Assembly: GCF_037975245.1 (NCBI RefSeq)
Contig: NC_092583.1
Span: 10,952,264 to 11,016,263, forward strand
Length of the DNA: 64,000 nt
Reading direction: 5' to 3'
From: Apostichopus japonicus
Lineage: Eukaryota; Echinodermata; Holothuroidea; Aspidochirotida; Stichopodidae
Positions 23,381 to 35,865 of this stretch are shown piece by piece (position 1 is the first letter of the stretch; the number at the start of each line of letters is the position of its first letter). The position numbers were made by a program, and so were the translations under genes. The notes below the pieces were generated by a model. It had not been told where the DNA came from. It was given only the letters and a program-made list of their open reading frames with translations, and did not search any database.

Positions 23381-26117
23381 ATGCGATTGAGTTGTGTAGG
23401 CGATAATCCTCCAAGATGCATCTTTTTAGAAAGTTGTTTTCTAAAATATGTTGGCATTGGCATTGGCCTACGGATGGGATGTTGGCAATTGAAATATTTT
23501 CCTATTCGACAGGCTTTTGTTTGTATACCGCATTTAGTTTGGCTAATTGTTATTCAAAGATGTTGGCGATGGTAGGTGCCGCATACTCCACAACAGGCAG
23601 GGCAATATGTGCAAGTGCAAGAGTAACTGTCTGTTGAACATGTTTATGCACATTCCGTGTACCGAGTATATACAACTTGTACATATATTAATCCAAGAGA
23701 GCGTACTTTGGCAGAACAGTTGGCTACATGAGAGAGAACTAACCAACGGGAAGACATGTATGCTGCGTAGACATATAACGTGCACAGGCCTTTTTAGGGC
23801 TAAGACGAAAGTCGCCTATAGTGGTATTACAAAATCTATACAGTAATATCATATAATCCCTTGATGAATTTTGCGTTTTTTCCCTCTTATTTTGCAAGAT
23901 TTATACCGTTTAGTTGTAAGTGACAACACGACCTACAAAGTTTAAGGAGACTGCTATGATGGGATGTTCTAAACAAACTGTTAACTGGTCAAATTAAACG
24001 AACACTTGCAAAAAGATAACTCTTAATTAGAAATTTGCTACAACCAAAACTGGAGCAAGAAATTTCCAAGTTACCTCTACCTACACGCACCCAGACTCGT
24101 CGAGATCGAATACCTGCGTCTGCAATTTCATTGATCTAAACGGGGTAAATTTAAACATGTAAGATTCAATATGTAAGCTAATGCTTTATGATCATGCGTG
24201 AGAAACCGTTAGTTAATGTCTTCCAGGAAAGCATTAATAAATGTCTGCAACATTAAATATATTCCAGACTATTACATAAACGAGGACACTATGTCAGAGA
24301 AGTTTTAAAAACGAATGGTAAATATGAATGAAATTTAATGCCCTTGAGGTCTGGAAGGAACTCAAAGCACGTGATGCGTGCACGTGCTTCACGCTTTATA
24401 ATTATAGATCGCTTTGACCCTATTATAGCTGAACTCTGACCAATGCACGTTTCTTCAGGCGGAACTATACACAGCAAAAATGCCACCGACGGCGTTGGCA
24501 AGCCCAAAGTAACCACCAATTGAATGTTTCGAGATTAAACAACCATTCTATTATAATCTTCTTATAGCAAACGAAATGATAGTTTTCTGAGAAGATTATA
24601 GAATCATTTAAAGGAATAACACACGTTAACCGTAGAGCGGTAAACGCATAAACATGGTAGCCTATTTGCAAAGCAGTAGTCTCATAGAACACAAATGATG
24701 CTGTTGTAAAATGGCATTAAGATGACATCAATGAAAGGCATCAACTAAATAGGTTGACAAAAGTCAAGAGTACCATCGTATGGTAATGTACGAGCCGTTT
24801 GAAAGGCATGTAGCACGAATTAGTATGTGATGATCTCTGGGTTTTAAATTATAATACAACAGCAACATATATGTTTGCATCAGTTAGGTGACACACTAGC
24901 CTACTTTAACGACACAGTATGGACTCATCTTTCACAATGATCATATATGGTGTTACATATGGTGTTCCATGGAAGTCAACAAAGGTGGTCATTATAACGG
25001 TCATACACAGATTTGCTTTTACTTCCTGTAAACTATATATAACTACATCTGAACGTTACGAGTCAGTGAATTGAGTACTTTGGGAGTGCAAATATTGGTA
25101 CGCTTGTATAACTGTAGGTAACAAACCTATATGGCACACGGAAATGCGCTTGTGTAAGTGTCCTCAACTACATGCTTTTGTAAACTTAACGATTGATACT
25201 CTATCAGCAATACTAACATAAATTCAGTTTTATTGCATCTCTTTGGTTGTAACGTAAATTAAGTATTCAGTACAAGAGATCCAGTTTTGAATCAAGCCAG
25301 TTCGTGAATTTGTGTTAGAGACAACTCTCTAGAAGGTAAAGGTTTGTTTCTTATTTGCTGATATTGTGTTCTACAGTTTTGTTTTTGTCTTATGGTATAC
25401 TTATTATTGAGGAAACATTCGAGCATCGAACCACACTTCCATAATACCAATTTGACATCCAAATCAAAAACATCACCACGTACCACGGATATTATATACA
25501 GAAATTACATAGTGAAACTAGTTTATGCAACAGCAGAGTAGCTCATAACAGATCCAAAAGTTTAAAGGCTCTCGTCAACTCATTTCGCCTCTTCACTGTT
25601 AATGTAACAGTAATGTTAAATCGAAATGTGTGTTATCCTCCAAGAACTATCTATATACTTTACACTTAATCTAATGGCTTACACAACGACACTGAGCTGA
25701 ATTGTTTACTGTTTCAATTTCTAACAAAAAGTTACCATTTCTGGAAAATGAGTGCCTTTTCGTTTTATGTTGGTTTACAATCTCAACGTGCTATTGACCT
25801 CTGACATGCAATGTCCTGGTCACACAATAGCTATAGTTGATAGATGCACTACATTATATCATTTATTATACATCGCCATCAATTTGAGAAATCCACTTCA
25901 TGTTACGTCACTGCAATTATTATTTTGTTTCTTTCAGCAATGTGCAGCCACTTAAGTTCATTGTTGCAGGTGTGAATACTACCTCAAGAAAATCCGTATT
26001 TAACGGTCACTGGGAAGGATTTTCCCGCATGTATAATATTCGTTTATTCAACTCTACCTAAATTGCAAGAATGAATTTTATTGGCGGATCAATGGTTTTC
26101 TATGTACTGCTGCTCTT
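23381..26117. repeat. Array block U (upstream of Ig-2), twin of 57,934-60,485
   Basis: By eye this is almost identical to the region before Ig-5, at an offset of about 34,548 bases falling to about 34,366 after a ~184-bp deletion in the Ig-5 copy (near 59,262). The first 260 bases are shared only with the Ig-5 copy. From 23,640 onward it matches all U blocks. Short frames inside, such as the two starting at 23,381 and 23,416, are shared by both copies but overlap each other and have no domain. Confidence 0.8.
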
Positions 26118-26488
26118 TTAGAATCAGTGTTCTGCTCACACAGTATCTCTGTTTACAAGATTGGACGATATTATATCAGTTGGAGAATCGGGTTCGCTAC
26201 GATGTACAGTGTCAAATACGAATCCAAAGGAGGATAACATCAATATGGTGATATTAGATGAAATGGTCAAAAATATACCAATCAGTACTTACCCATCGTG
26301 TTCCTGTTATTTACATGGAACAAGCCGAACATTTGATCATTAGTCTTAACCGTATGCACCGTAACTTCCTAAAGTCTCACAGTTACCCCAAACCTGACAA
26401 TAGTCCTACAGTGCACTCCATACAAGATTCAGCTATATACTACTGTTTTGAGTTTTCTAGCGGAATTGGGAAAATCTGTTTGATTTAG
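26118..26488 (+). pseudogene. Decayed V-type Ig domain upstream of Ig-2
   Basis: Homologous to 17,468-17,835. The first half reads DDIISVGESGSLRCTVSNTN in one frame. The second half, in another frame, ends DSAIYYCFEFSSGIG, an F-strand pattern like that of V-set domains. A frameshift lies between them near 26,270. Confidence 0.7.
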
Positions 26489-26691
26489 AGAAATCGTGTT
26501 CGTGTTATTTTTTGTTTTTGTAATACTAAATGTCTATCTGAGAACTGTACAGCCGCAAATTTCATATAAATTGGTAAACATGACCGTTGTGAATCATCTT
26601 CGAAAACAAAACCGTATGCATGTTGTTGTAGCTATACGGTTATGAACTCTTGCTTGTTTCTGTTTGTAGCAGTTCACGTATTGAAGCCAAA

Positions 26692-28131
26692 ATGGTTTAT
26701 CTTCGGTGGGTATTGCTTTTCGTTCCGTTACTTGCTTATTTCTTTCATCTATTGCTGGTCTTTGAGAGTCAGTGTTCTGCGCAGACAGTGTCTCTGTTTA
26801 CGAGATCAAACGACATTGTATTAGCTAGAGAATCGATATCACTGCAATGTTCAGTGTCAGACTCGAAACCAGAAGATGACATCGTCATGATGATAACAGA
26901 TGAAAGGGGACAACAGATTACTTCAGGTTCACCAGGACTGGACGATGCTACAGTTTACACCGAACTAACTACTCCATTTGAAATTAGTACAAACCAGACA
27001 TTCTTTTGCAGCGTAACTTGGGTAGACTTTACTGCTTCCACAAACCTGACAATATCACCATTACCAATTGAACAGACATATTGTACTTCAAACTACACGG
27101 ATGGTATCATTGTTGGACAATCGGTGACTTTAACATGTTATAGTTCTGCGTCAGTGGTCGGTTCCATTAGCTGGGATTCAGATAGTGATATAACATTCAA
27201 TGAAACGATAGGTCTTGTAAGGCTCATGACACGTTATAACAGGATAAATGTACAACCATCTTTAAGTCAAAACGGCAGTGTGTTTACATGCGAACGTGAT
27301 GGCGTAGCACCAGGAACCGACATAGACCGGTGTACCGTTGGTCCTATAACTGTTTACGAGGAACTGATTATTTTGATTAATCCAATAGTTACAACTGAAA
27401 CAGCAATATTGTATCCAGGACAAACAAAAAATTATACATGCTCATCTTTACCAACGTCATCTGTGCAGTGGTCCATTCCGAAGAAATTGGACGATTCTGG
27501 CATTGAGTTATCTGTGATTGGATCTAAGATTACAGTGCGTGTTGCAACTAATACTACATTCAGAGGTAATGTGCGTCTGGTTTGTTTTGGTAACAACTTT
27601 GAGCAAACAGCTGTTGCAATCATAACGTTAGCAATTAGCCGTCTGGGATCACCAACAACATCAGCCTCAAACATTGTTTCAAGTAAACCACCTGGTAATT
27701 CATTTCTTGTTGTTTCGCTAGTCACTGTCATAGGGTTCCTTTTATTTACATTGTCAATAATGTTTGTTCTACTTTACCGGAAGCGTAGACATACCGAGTC
27801 AAATTCCAAATCTGTTGCTAATGTAACATCTTCGGCGAATGTAGGCTACGATTATTGCGATTTTGATACCGGTGGTGTAACTAGAACCGTTACTTTAGAA
27901 ACTGAAGCAACCACAATCTCTGAAAACAGCCCCAACTCGAAAGAACAGTATTCTAGAGTAATCATAAATGAAAACGAATCGGTAGCCTACGAAATTCCAG
28001 ATGCTAAAATGGGAAACAAAAATCCAAGCAAGAGGAAAATTATTGACGAAAAAGGGAATGAGTCAGAATATTATGAAAATCCACAAAAGTTTAATTTTGA
28101 GACAAATGGGCAAAAAGAGAGTAAGCCATGA
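26692..28131 (+). CDS. Ig-2: three-Ig-domain type I receptor, class A
   Basis: 479 residues from the ATG at 26,692. An in-frame ATG 14 codons earlier is rejected: a likely 3' splice site (TTTCTGTTTGTAG) lies between the two, and family homology begins at MVYLRW. Signal peptide 1-30, Ig1 (C53/C106), Ig2 (C149, W161, C200, extra C131/C214), Ig3 (C250, W260, C298), transmembrane helix about 338-362, then RKRR. The tail has GYDYCDF, QYSRVII, AYEIP and YYENP. It stops after GQKESKP because the glycine codon of the Ig-1 sequence has become TGA, and the next Glu codon is TAG. The last NYEN motif is therefore lost. Relative to Ig-1 the DYCDI isoleucine is Phe. The frame is otherwise intact, so it is probably functional. 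Confidence 0.8.
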   Translation: MVYLRWVLLFVPLLAYFFHLLLVFESQCSAQTVSLFTRSNDIVLARESISLQCSVSDSKPEDDIVMMITDERGQQITSGSPGLDDATVYTELTTPFEISTNQTFFCSVTWVDFTASTNLTISPLPIEQTYCTSNYTDGIIVGQSVTLTCYSSASVVGSISWDSDSDITFNETIGLVRLMTRYNRINVQPSLSQNGSVFTCERDGVAPGTDIDRCTVGPITVYEELIILINPIVTTETAILYPGQTKNYTCSSLPTSSVQWSIPKKLDDSGIELSVIGSKITVRVATNTTFRGNVRLVCFGNNFEQTAVAIITLAISRLGSPTTSASNIVSSKPPGNSFLVVSLVTVIGFLLFTLSIMFVLLYRKRRHTESNSKSVANVTSSANVGYDYCDFDTGGVTRTVTLETEATTISENSPNSKEQYSRVIINENESVAYEIPDAKMGNKNPSKRKIIDEKGNESEYYENPQKFNFETNGQKESKP

Positions 28132-30640
28132 AAGTATTAGAATTCAGCTGTAGTAAAGCACAAATAAGATGAATGAAAAAAATCGTATTTACTCAATCAA
28201 ACCGTTTTCGAGAACCTAAAATTACCGGGCTACATTTATTGGGTCTTTCATGTAGCAGGTAGGAATGGGTTTACGATCTCATACCAGAACAGTGATATTT
28301 TTATTATATGAAACAATTACCATAATTAATTCAAATATGAATGGTTGGATGGCTAAGTTCGTAGAGCGCTGGTCAAATGTTTGAATGCCATTCTAGTCAT
28401 AAATTTCGTACCTTTTTTTCCAAGTTATAAGTTAATCAGGAATAATTGTTTGCCAAATGTACTTCGACGTCAAAAAATACTTTCCTTTAGGTAGTTGCAG
28501 TTTAACAGTACGAAGACTTGAACGAGATATTCCGTTGTATTACGTTGATAGCTTAACAACAAAGATGAAACTTTTCTGCATCTGTTGGCCAAAACATGTT
28601 CTTATAGCATTTTTGCTCAAGGAAAAGCTTTAAATTTAAGATGTCGAATATGGTAATAGGGAATTTAGATCATAAATAAATATGGTCTGAGTGCAAGTTT
28701 GTTCAAATAAGTACTTGCATTTTTGTGTAAGTTTAAAGGAGACTAGGGGTTCAACCCGACACACCCTTGATATCATACATGTTGTCTTTGATATGTGGTT
28801 TTGAATTATTTTAAGTGTTTTTATGGTATATATTTATTAGTATGTAGTAAACAGGACTTATTAAATGTTCTTAGCCTGTGTAGGATAGTTTATTTTCATT
28901 CTCTTCAGTCGGATCAGGTTTGGTGTATTCATTCGTCATATTTCTGTCTCTACATATTAAACAGGTTCCATTGTTGGAGTGCCATATCTAGTTCCCTGGC
29001 AGTTTTTCTATACATAAAATAATTATTGAACGTACAAAAAGATAGTGATATCAATGGTGCTTCATCTCAGACTTCTTGTTTGTTCTCTGTGGAAGAGCAG
29101 CAACATTCCAACTTTTTGCATTTTGTTAGCTTTGCAAAAATCTCTATATATAACTTAAACCTTGCAAAATCGGTCTTTACAAATTCAGAGAATCCTGCGA
29201 CGCTCAGAATTTTGAAGTTGGTCATTGCAGTACCACTCACTATTTGTACTCCGTTGATAATTTGTGCGAAAATGGTACTAACATTTTCGTCCAACCGTTG
29301 TTGACGATGCAACTAAATTCGGAGGTTTAATGTGCATTTTCTACCAAAAGGTGGCACCATAACATGGTTTGACATGCACGTTTCCAAAGCCCAAGGAGGT
29401 GGTAGGGTTGGAAGGAGGGGGGGGGGGGGGTGTAAACTGTTTTATGTGCTCGTGTGTGCCCTTGTGTATATGTGTGGGCAACGATATGTCCCAAAATGCT
29501 CAGTGCTTATTTGTACAGCGGATGTTCTTGATACGCATTGTGCATGACGCTCACCATGTGATGTAGGCCGTGAATTATGATTCATAGGGTCAAAGGTAAG
29601 AGGTACAAAACCAACAACACAATGACTAATACGCTTGTACCAAAATAACGAATTGTGGAAACAACTTCGAACTCCATTGGATATTAGACACCCGGTTAAT
29701 GGGACACTTGTTAATATTGGTCAAAAAAGTCATCTGAATTGAATAGACTGTCGTCATTTGTCGTGATGTTTAGTTTTCCAGTCAAACCAAGTCATAGGAA
29801 GGTTATACATTCAAACGTAAAAAATCGCTGATTATTTTTAACCTGTGACCAATTGGCGACTTTGTCTAATACGCCTGAGTGTATCCGCAAATAAAATAGT
29901 TTACTCGATTTGAATGAGACATGCTGTCAACAAGGAAGTGACAGAAAACGAATTTAAGCTTAATTGATTTTCGTCGAAAACGGTTGTTGCTTTCATTTTC
30001 CAAGGTATATACTTGGCTATATGTGCAATAAAAACGTAACGATACCTTACACTTCCTTATCGTTGAACCACACATATAGTGAGAATCCTATACGCTAGCA
30101 CTGAATTGGTACGTTATCAATGCAACTGTTATAGTTACTGTGTCAACATGGACATGTATCATCCATCAGTATACGAATGTATAAGAAGTTTGATATACCG
30201 TTTCTTTCCTATCGGCAGAATCTCGTGAGGCTAATAAAGATTATAACATTATTCGATTAAGAGGGGAATTCTTCTCCATTAACGCCAGTCTCTTTGTGTT
30301 CTAGTTCTTAATGGTTACATATTTCACATATTCCATTCTGTAGTTTATGAATATGCATGTGGAAGAATGTATTATCGTACAATAAGGACAGTAGCCTTCA
30401 CATAAGTCAATGGAATATTGAAAGAAATAGATACCTCAAGCAAAACGTGCAAACAAACAGCAAGCATGTCTGTGGCAGGGTTATCATAAATGGAAAATGG
30501 CGTCCATTACACTTGGTAAACATTATACTGGTATTAAATGAGACAAACAGTGAAAAATGTCGCTGGATATTGTTTGATATTGCAGACCAAGGAGATTTTT
30601 TTTACATGTGTTGTCAACCTCAATACTTTTATATATTTTG
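28132..30640. repeat. Array block D (downstream of Ig-2)
   Basis: Same landmarks as the D block after Ig-1: the decayed tRNA-like relic, GCGACGCTCAGAATTTTGAAG near 29,200 and the conserved G-rich run, here expanded to G13 (near 29,417). No supported coding sequence. Confidence 0.7.
28340..28404 (+). pseudogene. Decayed tRNA-like element, copy 2
   Basis: GGATGGCTAAGTTCGTAGAG resembles a D arm/A box and the 3' end reads TTCTAGTCATAAATTTCG. The middle is rearranged and the B box is degraded. Confidence 0.4.
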
Positions 30641-31048
30641 ATATCTCAACTTACTTTTTAGAGAGACAGTTTTATAATTAATATCAGCCTTTATCACGTT
30701 TTTTATGCTCAGACGGTTGATCCTAGAACAATGGGTAGGAGCGGGCACAATAACGTCCTTGGTCATTTGTCTAAGGCAATCGTGAACTTCCTCCTGCATT
30801 TGTACAGGCACTGAAATGCCATTGTTATCAATAGGTTATGAGTTGTAGGCATTGAATATTCGGGTCAGTGAATTAACATTACGTAGACCGATACGTGGTA
30901 TAGAATGCATCAATGCCATATTAGTGATAACTATGTTAACACTCCTGTCATAAGATTTGACTACATAGTCACGATTATAACTGGTAGTTTGTTTGTTGTA
31001 TTGGTGCAATAAGCTCACACGATCATGTTATATAATGTAATTAGTATT

Positions 31049-31345
31049 CATGCGCGTAGCCAGGAATCTGCAAAGGGAGGGGCGAAAATGTAGGTAAACT
31101 ATCAGAGCCGTAGATAAGACATTGCAAACTATCTAAACGTAGCTCCACCATGGTTGGCGCGAAGCGTGCAAGAAAATTTTGGCTGAAAATGCCTCCCAGA
31201 TCGCTGGAAATGGCACTTCCCAGGCCTTGTAAGTTGCATCTTAGCATTTTCTCTTTTGAAATTACTAGCGATATCATAAAAAAATTTAAAAATATGCTCA
31301 AGAGGAGGGGGGGCGGCTGCCCCCCCCCCCTTGGCTACGCGCCTG
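31049..31345. mobile_element. Non-autonomous hAT-type element with TSD
   Basis: The ends CATGCGCGTAGCCAGG and CCTTGGCTACGCGCCTG are inverted repeats of 14-16 bases beginning CA and ending TG. They are flanked by near-identical 8-bp direct repeats TTAGTATT (31,041-31,048) and CTAGTATT (31,346-31,353). Eight-bp duplications are typical of hAT transposons. At 297 bp there is no transposase, so it must have moved using an enzyme supplied elsewhere. A C-rich tract lies just inside the right end. Confidence 0.8.
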
Positions 31346-31416
31346 CTAGTATTGGACAGTTACCGGCACCAATCATACTTTCAAAAGCGTCCACATTTGA
31401 TTGAAACTCTTTGACT

Positions 31417-31563
31417 GGAGGAGGAGGAGGAGGAGGAGGAGGAGGAGGAGTAGGAGGAGGAGGAGGAGGAGGAGGAGGAGTAGGAGGAGGAGGAGGAGGA
31501 GGAGGAGGAGGAGGAGGAGGAGGAGGAGGAGGAGGAGGAGGAGGAGGAGGAGGAGGAGGAGGA
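31417..31563. repeat. (GGA)49 triplet microsatellite
   Basis: 147 bases of GGA units with two TAG interruptions near 31,450 and 31,480. The strand is purine-only except for those two T residues. Such mirror-repeat tracts can form triplexes or G-quadruplexes. Poly-Arg, poly-Gly and poly-Leu frames across it are artefacts. Confidence 0.9.
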
Positions 31564-32225
31564 ATGTGTTACTCTTTACTGTTTGCAAATTGACAGATGT
31601 ATCATCCAGTATTTACTGGCTAAAACTGGAAAGTGATATAAATCAATGTTCGAAATAATGATGTAAACTTTACTATCTGTTATAAGTCTATATGTTAGAA
31701 GTACATGTTATATGTGTTTATGTTAGAAGTACATGTTATATGTGTATAAGTGAGAAGTACATGTTATATGTGTATATGTTAAAAGTATATATGTCTAATG
31801 TATATATGTTAGAAGTTTATGTTAGAAGTATAAGTAAGCATATGTAGCTGTTTATTTATTTTTTTTGGTGACCAGAGTAGTCAGTTAACACACTTAACCT
31901 AAGATAATGTTTCATTCGGTGTTTGTTTCGTTTTTATTGAGTGGTGCCCCACCCCCCCCCCCCTTGAGTAATAATAAAACAGACTTTAATGGTAGTAGAA
32001 GTATGCATCGACTCATTGAATATTTATTACTGTCGTGTCTTAGACGGAGATCAAGGCGTTCTTGAAAAATGTAACATTTTTAAATATATATAACGTCCAC
32101 ATTTTGAATGTATTTATCCTATGATCACATGACCATTTCATTCTCCTCAGTCAGAGCACGTCCTTTGTATCAAGAAGAATTCAAAGTTTGATTTCAAAGC
32201 TTCTAACGATGCTTTTCTCCCTAAT

Positions 32226-32341
32226 GCGTTAGATACGTTAGATACATAAATACGTTACATGCGTTAGATACGTTAAAATCGTTAGATTCGTTAGATACGT
32301 TAAAAACGTTAGATTCGTTAGATACGTTAGATTCGTTAGAT
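32226..32341. repeat. 10-bp repeat (CGTTAGATA)
   Basis: About eleven imperfect copies of CGTTAGATA/CGTTAGATT in tandem. Absent from the E copies at 46.6 and 57.8 kb, where a single ATTCGTTA is found, so it expanded locally. Confidence 0.7.
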
Positions 32342-32440
32342 ATGATTTTAATTTTCCAATAAGCCTCAGTAGTGTCAGTATATCTCTTAACCCATGTACA
32401 TTTTAAACCATTAATAAAACAGCTTATATAAGTAACGTTT
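32340..32440 (-). mobile_element. Small LINE fragment (RT C-terminal region)
   Basis: The minus-strand peptide GLKCTWVKRYTDTTEAYWKI matches the conserved region after the reverse transcriptase domain of L1-like non-LTR elements. The same region occurs in the larger fragment at 38.4-40.1 kb (SLKCKWVKLHHDDSPGAWTI). No other part of the element is recognisable here. Confidence 0.5.
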
Positions 32441-32441
32441 A

Positions 32442-32446
<5 letters not shown>

Positions 32447-32528
<82 letters not shown>

Positions 32529-32553
32529 TATAGATAGATAGATAGATAGATAG
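32447..32553. repeat. Compound (TA)/(CA)/(TA)/(GATA) microsatellite
   Basis: TA units, then ACACACACAC, then TA units, then GATAGATAGATA. A longer pure TA run marks the same junction in the copy at 50,387. Confidence 0.85.
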
Positions 32554-32559
32554 AAAGAT

Positions 32560-33860
32560 ATATACAACACCCGACCTGGTGACCACAAGATCAAATGAAA
32601 ACCTATTCGCCAACATAACGTGTAAGCCACCCTCTATTTGCCGCATTTGTAAAATGCTTAATTCAGACGAGCGCCATTTATTTATTTGCAGTAGAGGAAG
32701 ACGAGAATTCCATATGTGTTAACATTTGCTATCAACATATCCATGTGGTCGATTACTTTGTAAATACATGAATTCAACATTTAGATATTCGATTACTTCA
32801 TATATATTGTCCGCAAAACGGGGGAAATACTTGTATTAAATATGCCTGTCTTCGGAAACTATATCGTTTGCTACCAGTATCTTTCCCATACGTTTGCAGT
32901 TTTCAACCAAACATCATTAACAAGTATGCATACGCATATGAAACTCCACCTTACCAGATTGAAGTCATGAACAGATGAATGTCCGTAGGCCTTTATCAAA
33001 ATCATTTGAAAATCTGAGTGTTATGAAAGAGCATAGATCAACGTGTGAGATATCCAGAAACGGGGTTAGTGAGAGACCTGGCGAATATTTTACGGACCAT
33101 GTCAGTTTTACCTCTTAACTGTGCAGGTCAACTTGTAATCTATATATTGAAGAATAACGGTATCGCTCACGCAACTAAAGCTAGTACTTAATATAAGTGA
33201 ACATTTGTTACTATTCTTAAAGGGCGTCACCAGTTTAAACGGACACACAATAGTTTCTGTTTAAAAATCGTTGATATTAAATAAACTGATACACATGATT
33301 AACTATTGGTTTATTCTTAATTTTTATTGCCCATCATTTGTTTTATCAAAAAACGTTCGAACCACTGTGATTACCCAAGCAGTCATCTTTGTCTAAATAT
33401 ATTGCAAAAATTGATATTTGTAAAGTTAATATTTTACGTTCACTTCTGTCATTCATTTTGAAGAAGGGATACTTTGAGTTGGCTTTATAACGGCATTGGG
33501 CATATGCATACACAAATTTCTAAGGACACCATTAGACAAGAGTCCAGGTATCACATACAGATAATTACAAATTTAAGAATTCACTGAAGACGTGACCCAC
33601 TCAGTTTCCACAACGCCGAAGACAATTACCCTTAAAGGGTGACTTTGTGGCTTTAAATGGTGGATTTATGCCGAATTTTAGTCTTGATATTAGCGTAGCC
33701 TAAGGAGTAAGAAACATTCGGATGCTATAGCAGTGTTTCCGTAGCTATTCAGGTTTTGTAGATGCACCCCTTAACGATATTATAAATCCCTGGAATGCTC
33801 CTTTCAGTCTAACTTGATCATATCGTCGGCTGCTCAGTGCAGGCCTACATACACATTTAT
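32560..33860. repeat. Array block F, copy 1
   Basis: Recurs at 46,620-47,520 (partial) and 50,472-51,560. The first 150 bases (+) encode SICRICKMLNSDERHLFIC, a C-x2-C-x8-H-x3-C pattern like the zinc knuckle at the end of some LINE proteins. It is present in the 50.5-kb copy too (interrupted by a three-base insertion), so the block may derive partly from a retroelement. No intact gene. Confidence 0.6.
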
Positions 33861-34308
33861 GTTAATACTTTGTTTTATTAATTCTAATAACTCAATCAAT
33901 TACATATTTCTTGTAACTTCATGTGGACAATACAGTACCCTTGTATGACATTCCCATAATCATTATTTGTCCATAACAAATATGTAGTGTATCGTAAATA
34001 TGATATTTGAGGCAATGAAATTATTAAGGCTTTTGCTATTGAATTTTGTGCTGCATCTTGGAAGCTGACATAACGGTCTCAGTGTTAGACTGAGTAAATC
34101 AGTCACTTTAACTGATGGTCCTAAAATATATGTAGAGGGTCATTTCTCATCAATATTAAAAGTGATATAGAAATACAACCTAGATGGATAACGGTGTATA
34201 TTTTTTCTTCAAATAATAGTCTGCAACATATCAAATAAAAAAAATGGTGCCTGATAAAATCATCCTCTGATGATGCGAAAAGAAGTTTCTAAAAATGAAC
34301 TATGTATC

Positions 34309-34407
34309 GGAGAGTACCCGAGAGTACCCGAGAGCACCCGAGAGTACACGAGAGTACCCGAGGGTACCCGAGAGTACCCGAGGGTACCCGAGGGTACCCG
34401 AGAGCAC
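34309..34407. repeat. 10-bp minisatellite GAGAGTACCC
   Basis: About ten units of GAGAGTACCC/GAGGGTACCC/GAGAGCACCC in tandem. The other G/F junction (47,520) lacks it. Confidence 0.85.
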
Positions 34408-34629
34408 GCATATTTCCTTACTATACGATAGCCGCGAAGACATGCTAATAAGGTAAACTAATTTAAAAGTCACGAATACAGAGTAAGCAATTTATCTTCT
34501 TTTTTTTGGGGGGGGGATTGGGTGGGGACGACGAGGGGAGGGGACGGGCTCATTATGGCCACATAATCCTTTCCCCTTTGCCCAGTTTTTTTCGCAATTG
34601 TATACAACAAGGAATAGGAGATATCAAAT

Positions 34630-35800
34630 AAAAGATATTCTGATAACCGAAGTTAATTTTGAATTAGCATCCATTGAATATTTGAACAGGATCAAGTTCA
34701 TGAATGTAGTTTTAAAATGGATCACATCTGTCACGAAATCATATTTTATTTAAAAAAAATTGGTATAAAATTCGTGGAAGCTGCTCGCAATACTGCTTTC
34801 AAAGTACATTGCATTCATATATTTGCACGCACACTGTGTGTAGTTTTTGATTTTCTAGATGCATCTCATATAAATAATGATATTCATTCATCAAAATACG
34901 TCACAAACTAATAAATCACTACATACGTCTTGACATCTAGAACTTCGAACAAGAACCTGTTAAAGTACGATATAGGGAAGTCTTATATACCACTGACACC
35001 TGCGTGGTTTAAAGTAGGAAAATAAAGATCTCAAACTGAATCGTATAACCAATCAATATCCGAATACTTCTATACATTATGGGACATACTTAAACACTTA
35101 GCGTGCTATTTTAACGTTAATGTTGTTATTGTATAGGTATATTGTTGTTTGTTATGGAAGAAAACCCACAGTCCCCGAAGAAAAGGAATTCCGAACATTT
35201 TGAAAATCCTTTCAATAAAGTAACACAACAAAACGTATTAACATAGCCTGCAGTGTACAACAGCTATCAAAGTTGTATAGGATTGAGTGTAAGCTGAAGT
35301 ACGTTCTATATACTTAATACCGAGTGCTGCTCTCCGTCATATACAAGAGCGCTCATTCGAAACACATCGTTCAAATGATATTTGTAAATGTGAATAATTC
35401 TTGAATCGTTGACCATCGATATCATATCATCGCGCTTTGCGTGACCCCTGCAGCCACAGATAACGTGACTCATGCAGCCACAGCTCAAACGTAGCATCTC
35501 CATTAGAAGACCTCGAAAAGAAACAGACAGTAAGTACTCAACACTCTGTCATCCTTTCTCTTGAAATGAACTCAAAGTACTCAAGTATTGTCCATTTGTG
35601 TGTGTGTGTGTGCGTGTGTGTTCATCTTTCTCTCAAGTTTATCTTTGCTAGAGGGAATTTTAATGATAATAATAATAATAATAATAATAGTAATAATAAT
35701 AATAATAATAATAATGATGATAGTCGATAAGTGACTTCGTTGATATCAAAAAGACGGTTTGCATTGAAGTCTCAATTTGGTATGATGATCACAGTGTTAG
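34630..35800. repeat. Array block G, copy 1
   Basis: Recurs at 47,545-48,700. A 65-codon minus-strand frame (35,306-35,503; 48,208-48,405) differs at only two residues between copies but shows no domain. On the + strand the same sequence ends in a good splice donor (GACA|GTAAGT) and contains a 24-bp direct repeat (GTGACYCCTGCAGCCACAG). An (AAT)n run follows at 35,664-35,716. Coding status is undecided. Confidence 0.55.
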
Positions 35801-35865
35801 CAATATATTGGGGTAGCTGGTGTTAAATTGTCGATGGATATACTGTTTTCCATGCATGTATTGAT

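Larger units (their letters stand above)
30641..32225. repeat. Array block E, copy 2, with insertions
   Basis: Block E sequence is interrupted by a hAT-type element (31,049-31,345) and a GGA triplet tract (31,417-31,563), neither seen in the other E copies. The TATATGTTAGAAG minisatellite lies at about 31,680-31,840. Confidence 0.65.

Noticed and set aside
26650-26691. Upstream in-frame ATG as the start of Ig-2 (and 61,016 for Ig-5)
   Set aside because: The extra 14 codons cross a probable splice acceptor, are absent from Ig-1 and Ig-3, and would bury the signal peptide.
31373-31658. Poly-Leu, poly-Arg and poly-Gly open frames
   Set aside because: They are translations of the GGA triplet tract in different frames, with no flanking coding sequence.
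34309-34407. CRISPR-like array
   Set aside because: The 10-bp units are contiguous with no unique spacers, and the window is eukaryotic.
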